A stretch of 64,000 nt of DNA from the NCBI GenBank assembly GCA_963667005.1, contig OY762937.1:3596001-3660000 (forward strand), read 5' to 3'. A program made the position numbers and the translations under genes. Positions 63,166 to 64,000 of the stretch are shown here, piece by piece; positions within the stretch are counted from its first letter, which is position 1; each line of letters begins with the position of its first letter. The stretch is from G963662605 sp963667005 (GTDB taxonomy: Bacteria; Bacteroidota; Ignavibacteria; Ignavibacteriales; Ignavibacteriaceae). A model generated the notes under the pieces. That model had not been told where the DNA came from. It saw nothing but the letters and a program-made list of their open reading frames with translations, and made no database searches.

Positions 63166-63843
63166 TCAGTTCTTTTTCTTTTTCAGAAGGAAGAATATAA
63201 CGAAAGCCAGGACAGAGCCCGAGAAAACAAATATCCAAGTCGGGGTTTCTTTCAACTTATACGGACGGAATGTAACAGAAAGAGTCTTCCCTTTCCCGAT
63301 ATCCGATAAGTTGTAAGACCAAGTCAGTTTGTTGTTATGAGCTTCTGTCGCGTTGTGGACGAGTATTTCTCCCGGGAATTCATATTTATATGTGACTTTA
63401 AACTTTGAGCCGTCATATCCGAACATGGGAGAAACAGGAGGAATAAATTGTGAGAATACTATCTGATTAGCCGCGCCTTCCTGAAATGAAAACCGGGAAT
63501 CAGCGAACGGCTTCATAGTATTAAGCGAATCCAATTTATCAAATGAGAACTCAATTTTCGCGTGGTAGGTTGAATCGGTAGAGTCAGCGTATACAACTAT
63601 TTTCTCAATCTTTGCAAATTTGGATTTAAATTCTTCTTTCAATGAATCGGCATTGAATATCCCGATTTGCGAAATAAGCTTGCTGCTATCCTGATTATTC
63701 AACTGCATCCAATAATGGATTTTCATTGAGCCGGAGCCGTCAATTTTTAACTTTACTTCCTGTTCGTAGTTTAAACAACCCGAAAGAAGAAATAATGATG
63801 ATAAAATTAGAAAACTATAAAGAGTAAAATATTTATTATGCAT
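63166..63843 (-). CDS. LppM-like lipoprotein with C-terminal membrane helix
   Basis: About 225 residues from the ATG at 63843; the frame is open 21 codons further, but the signal begins here. Lipoprotein signal with lipobox LLSGC at residues about 17-21, a beta-rich domain starting NYEQEVKLKIDGSGSMKIHYW as in LppM/DUF3153-type proteins, and a final membrane helix (WIFVFSGSVLAFVIFFLL) with a Lys-rich tail. Function unknown. Convergent with copA. Confidence 0.78.
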   Translation of the reverse strand: MHNKYFTLYSFLILSSLFLLSGCLNYEQEVKLKIDGSGSMKIHYWMQLNNQDSSKLISQIGIFNADSLKEEFKSKFAKIEKIVVYADSTDSTYHAKIEFSFDKLDSLNTMKPFADSRFSFQEGAANQIVFSQFIPPVSPMFGYDGSKFKVTYKYEFPGEILVHNATEAHNNKLTWSYNLSDIGKGKTLSVTFRPYKLKETPTWIFVFSGSVLAFVIFFLLKKKKN

Positions 63844-63939
63844 CTGCGTACTCGAATTCAACCTAAAATAGAGTGTAAAGTTATAGAATTTTTTCCTCTT
63901 TTTCACTATTTTTACTAAGCAAAATTATAGGAGTTATAA

Positions 63940-64000
63940 TTGCCTACTTATGATTATAAATGCACAAAGTGCAAAAAAGAGTTCGAATTTTTTCAATCTA
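63940..64000 (+). CDS. FmdB-type zinc-ribbon protein (N-terminal part)
   Basis: TTG start at 63940 with AGGAG 6 bases before it. The visible part reads MPTYDYKCTKCKKEFEFFQ, the exact pattern of FmdB-family regulatory zinc ribbons (MPxYxYxCxxCxxxFE). The gene runs off the window end. Family function is not settled. Confidence 0.85.
   Translation, partial: MPTYDYKCTKCKKEFEFFQS

Overview
The window is about 42% GC and reads as a free-living member of the Bacteroidota/Ignavibacteriota side of the FCB group. The main evidence is a family of secreted proteins ending in a type IX secretion (T9SS) C-terminal sorting domain with the NYPNPFNP signature (21050, 47539, 50272). A TonB-dependent receptor with a carboxypeptidase-regulatory-like N-domain, weak or absent Shine-Dalgarno sequences before many genes, and frequent TTG/GTG starts agree with this. 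No ribosomal RNA or phylogenetic marker is present, so the placement is inference.

Layout. 1-1.5 kb: end of a probable ECF sigma factor gene and three envelope-stress type genes (membrane protein plus two Spy/CpxP-like proteins). 1.6-5.2 kb: class II photolyase, a P450-like protein lacking the haem cysteine, and prmA. 5.5-8.4 kb (minus): lipoprotein and an AmgK/MurU-like sugar kinase-uridylyltransferase pair. 8.8-10 kb: secreted M64 peptidase. 10.1-18.1 kb: haem biosynthesis run hemX-hemA-hemC-hemD-hemE-hemN followed by a short recQ. 18.2-25 kb: OB-fold lipoprotein, YebC, pilin-like protein, T9SS-tail protein, secreted TIG/NUC1 nuclease, methyltransferase. 25.2-28.1 kb (minus): TldD (Tat signal) and TldE. 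28.3-31.5 kb: TonB receptor and TrmO. 31.5-37.9 kb: a repeat-rich island with an Mrr-type nuclease, a type IIG restriction-modification enzyme and tRNA-Cys. 37.9-40.9 kb (minus): sulfur assimilation operon cysK-DUF4395-metY with a leader-peptide attenuator. 41.2-47.4 kb: NCS2 purine permease, sulfide:quinone reductase-like flavoprotein and small ORF, two glycosyltransferases, TauE/SafE permease. 47.5-52.7 kb: secreted GH8 glycosidase, AlkD-like glycosylase, secreted pectate lyase. 52.7-55.5 kb: repeats, an interrupted tRNA-like gene, DUF4180, a FemAB/GNAT-like protein, tRNA-Asn. 55.5-60.2 kb: ATP-grasp (Ddl-like) divergent from a C39-like peptidase, GT9, a small membrane protein, RsmB-like methyltransferase. 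60.7-64 kb: copZ-copA, LppM-like lipoprotein, start of an FmdB-type zinc-ribbon gene.

The most interesting signal is the 5' region of the cysK operon. On the minus strand a promoter is followed at once by a 33-codon ORF containing CMCCCCMCC, i.e. seven Cys and two Met codons in nine. It is followed by an intrinsic terminator in front of cysK. A segment just before the leader stop codon can pair (9 of 10 bases) with the 5' arm of that terminator. This is the full layout of ribosome-mediated transcription attenuation responding to cysteine (and perhaps methionine) supply.

The second layer of interest is repeat biology. There are REPIN-like elements (GTAG-hairpin-core-hairpin-CTAC) whose stems differ between copies but stay base-paired. 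There are also very short GC-rich palindromes (core CCCGCC...GGCGGG) that have inserted into other repeats and, apparently, into every loop of a tRNA-like gene at 53065-53205.
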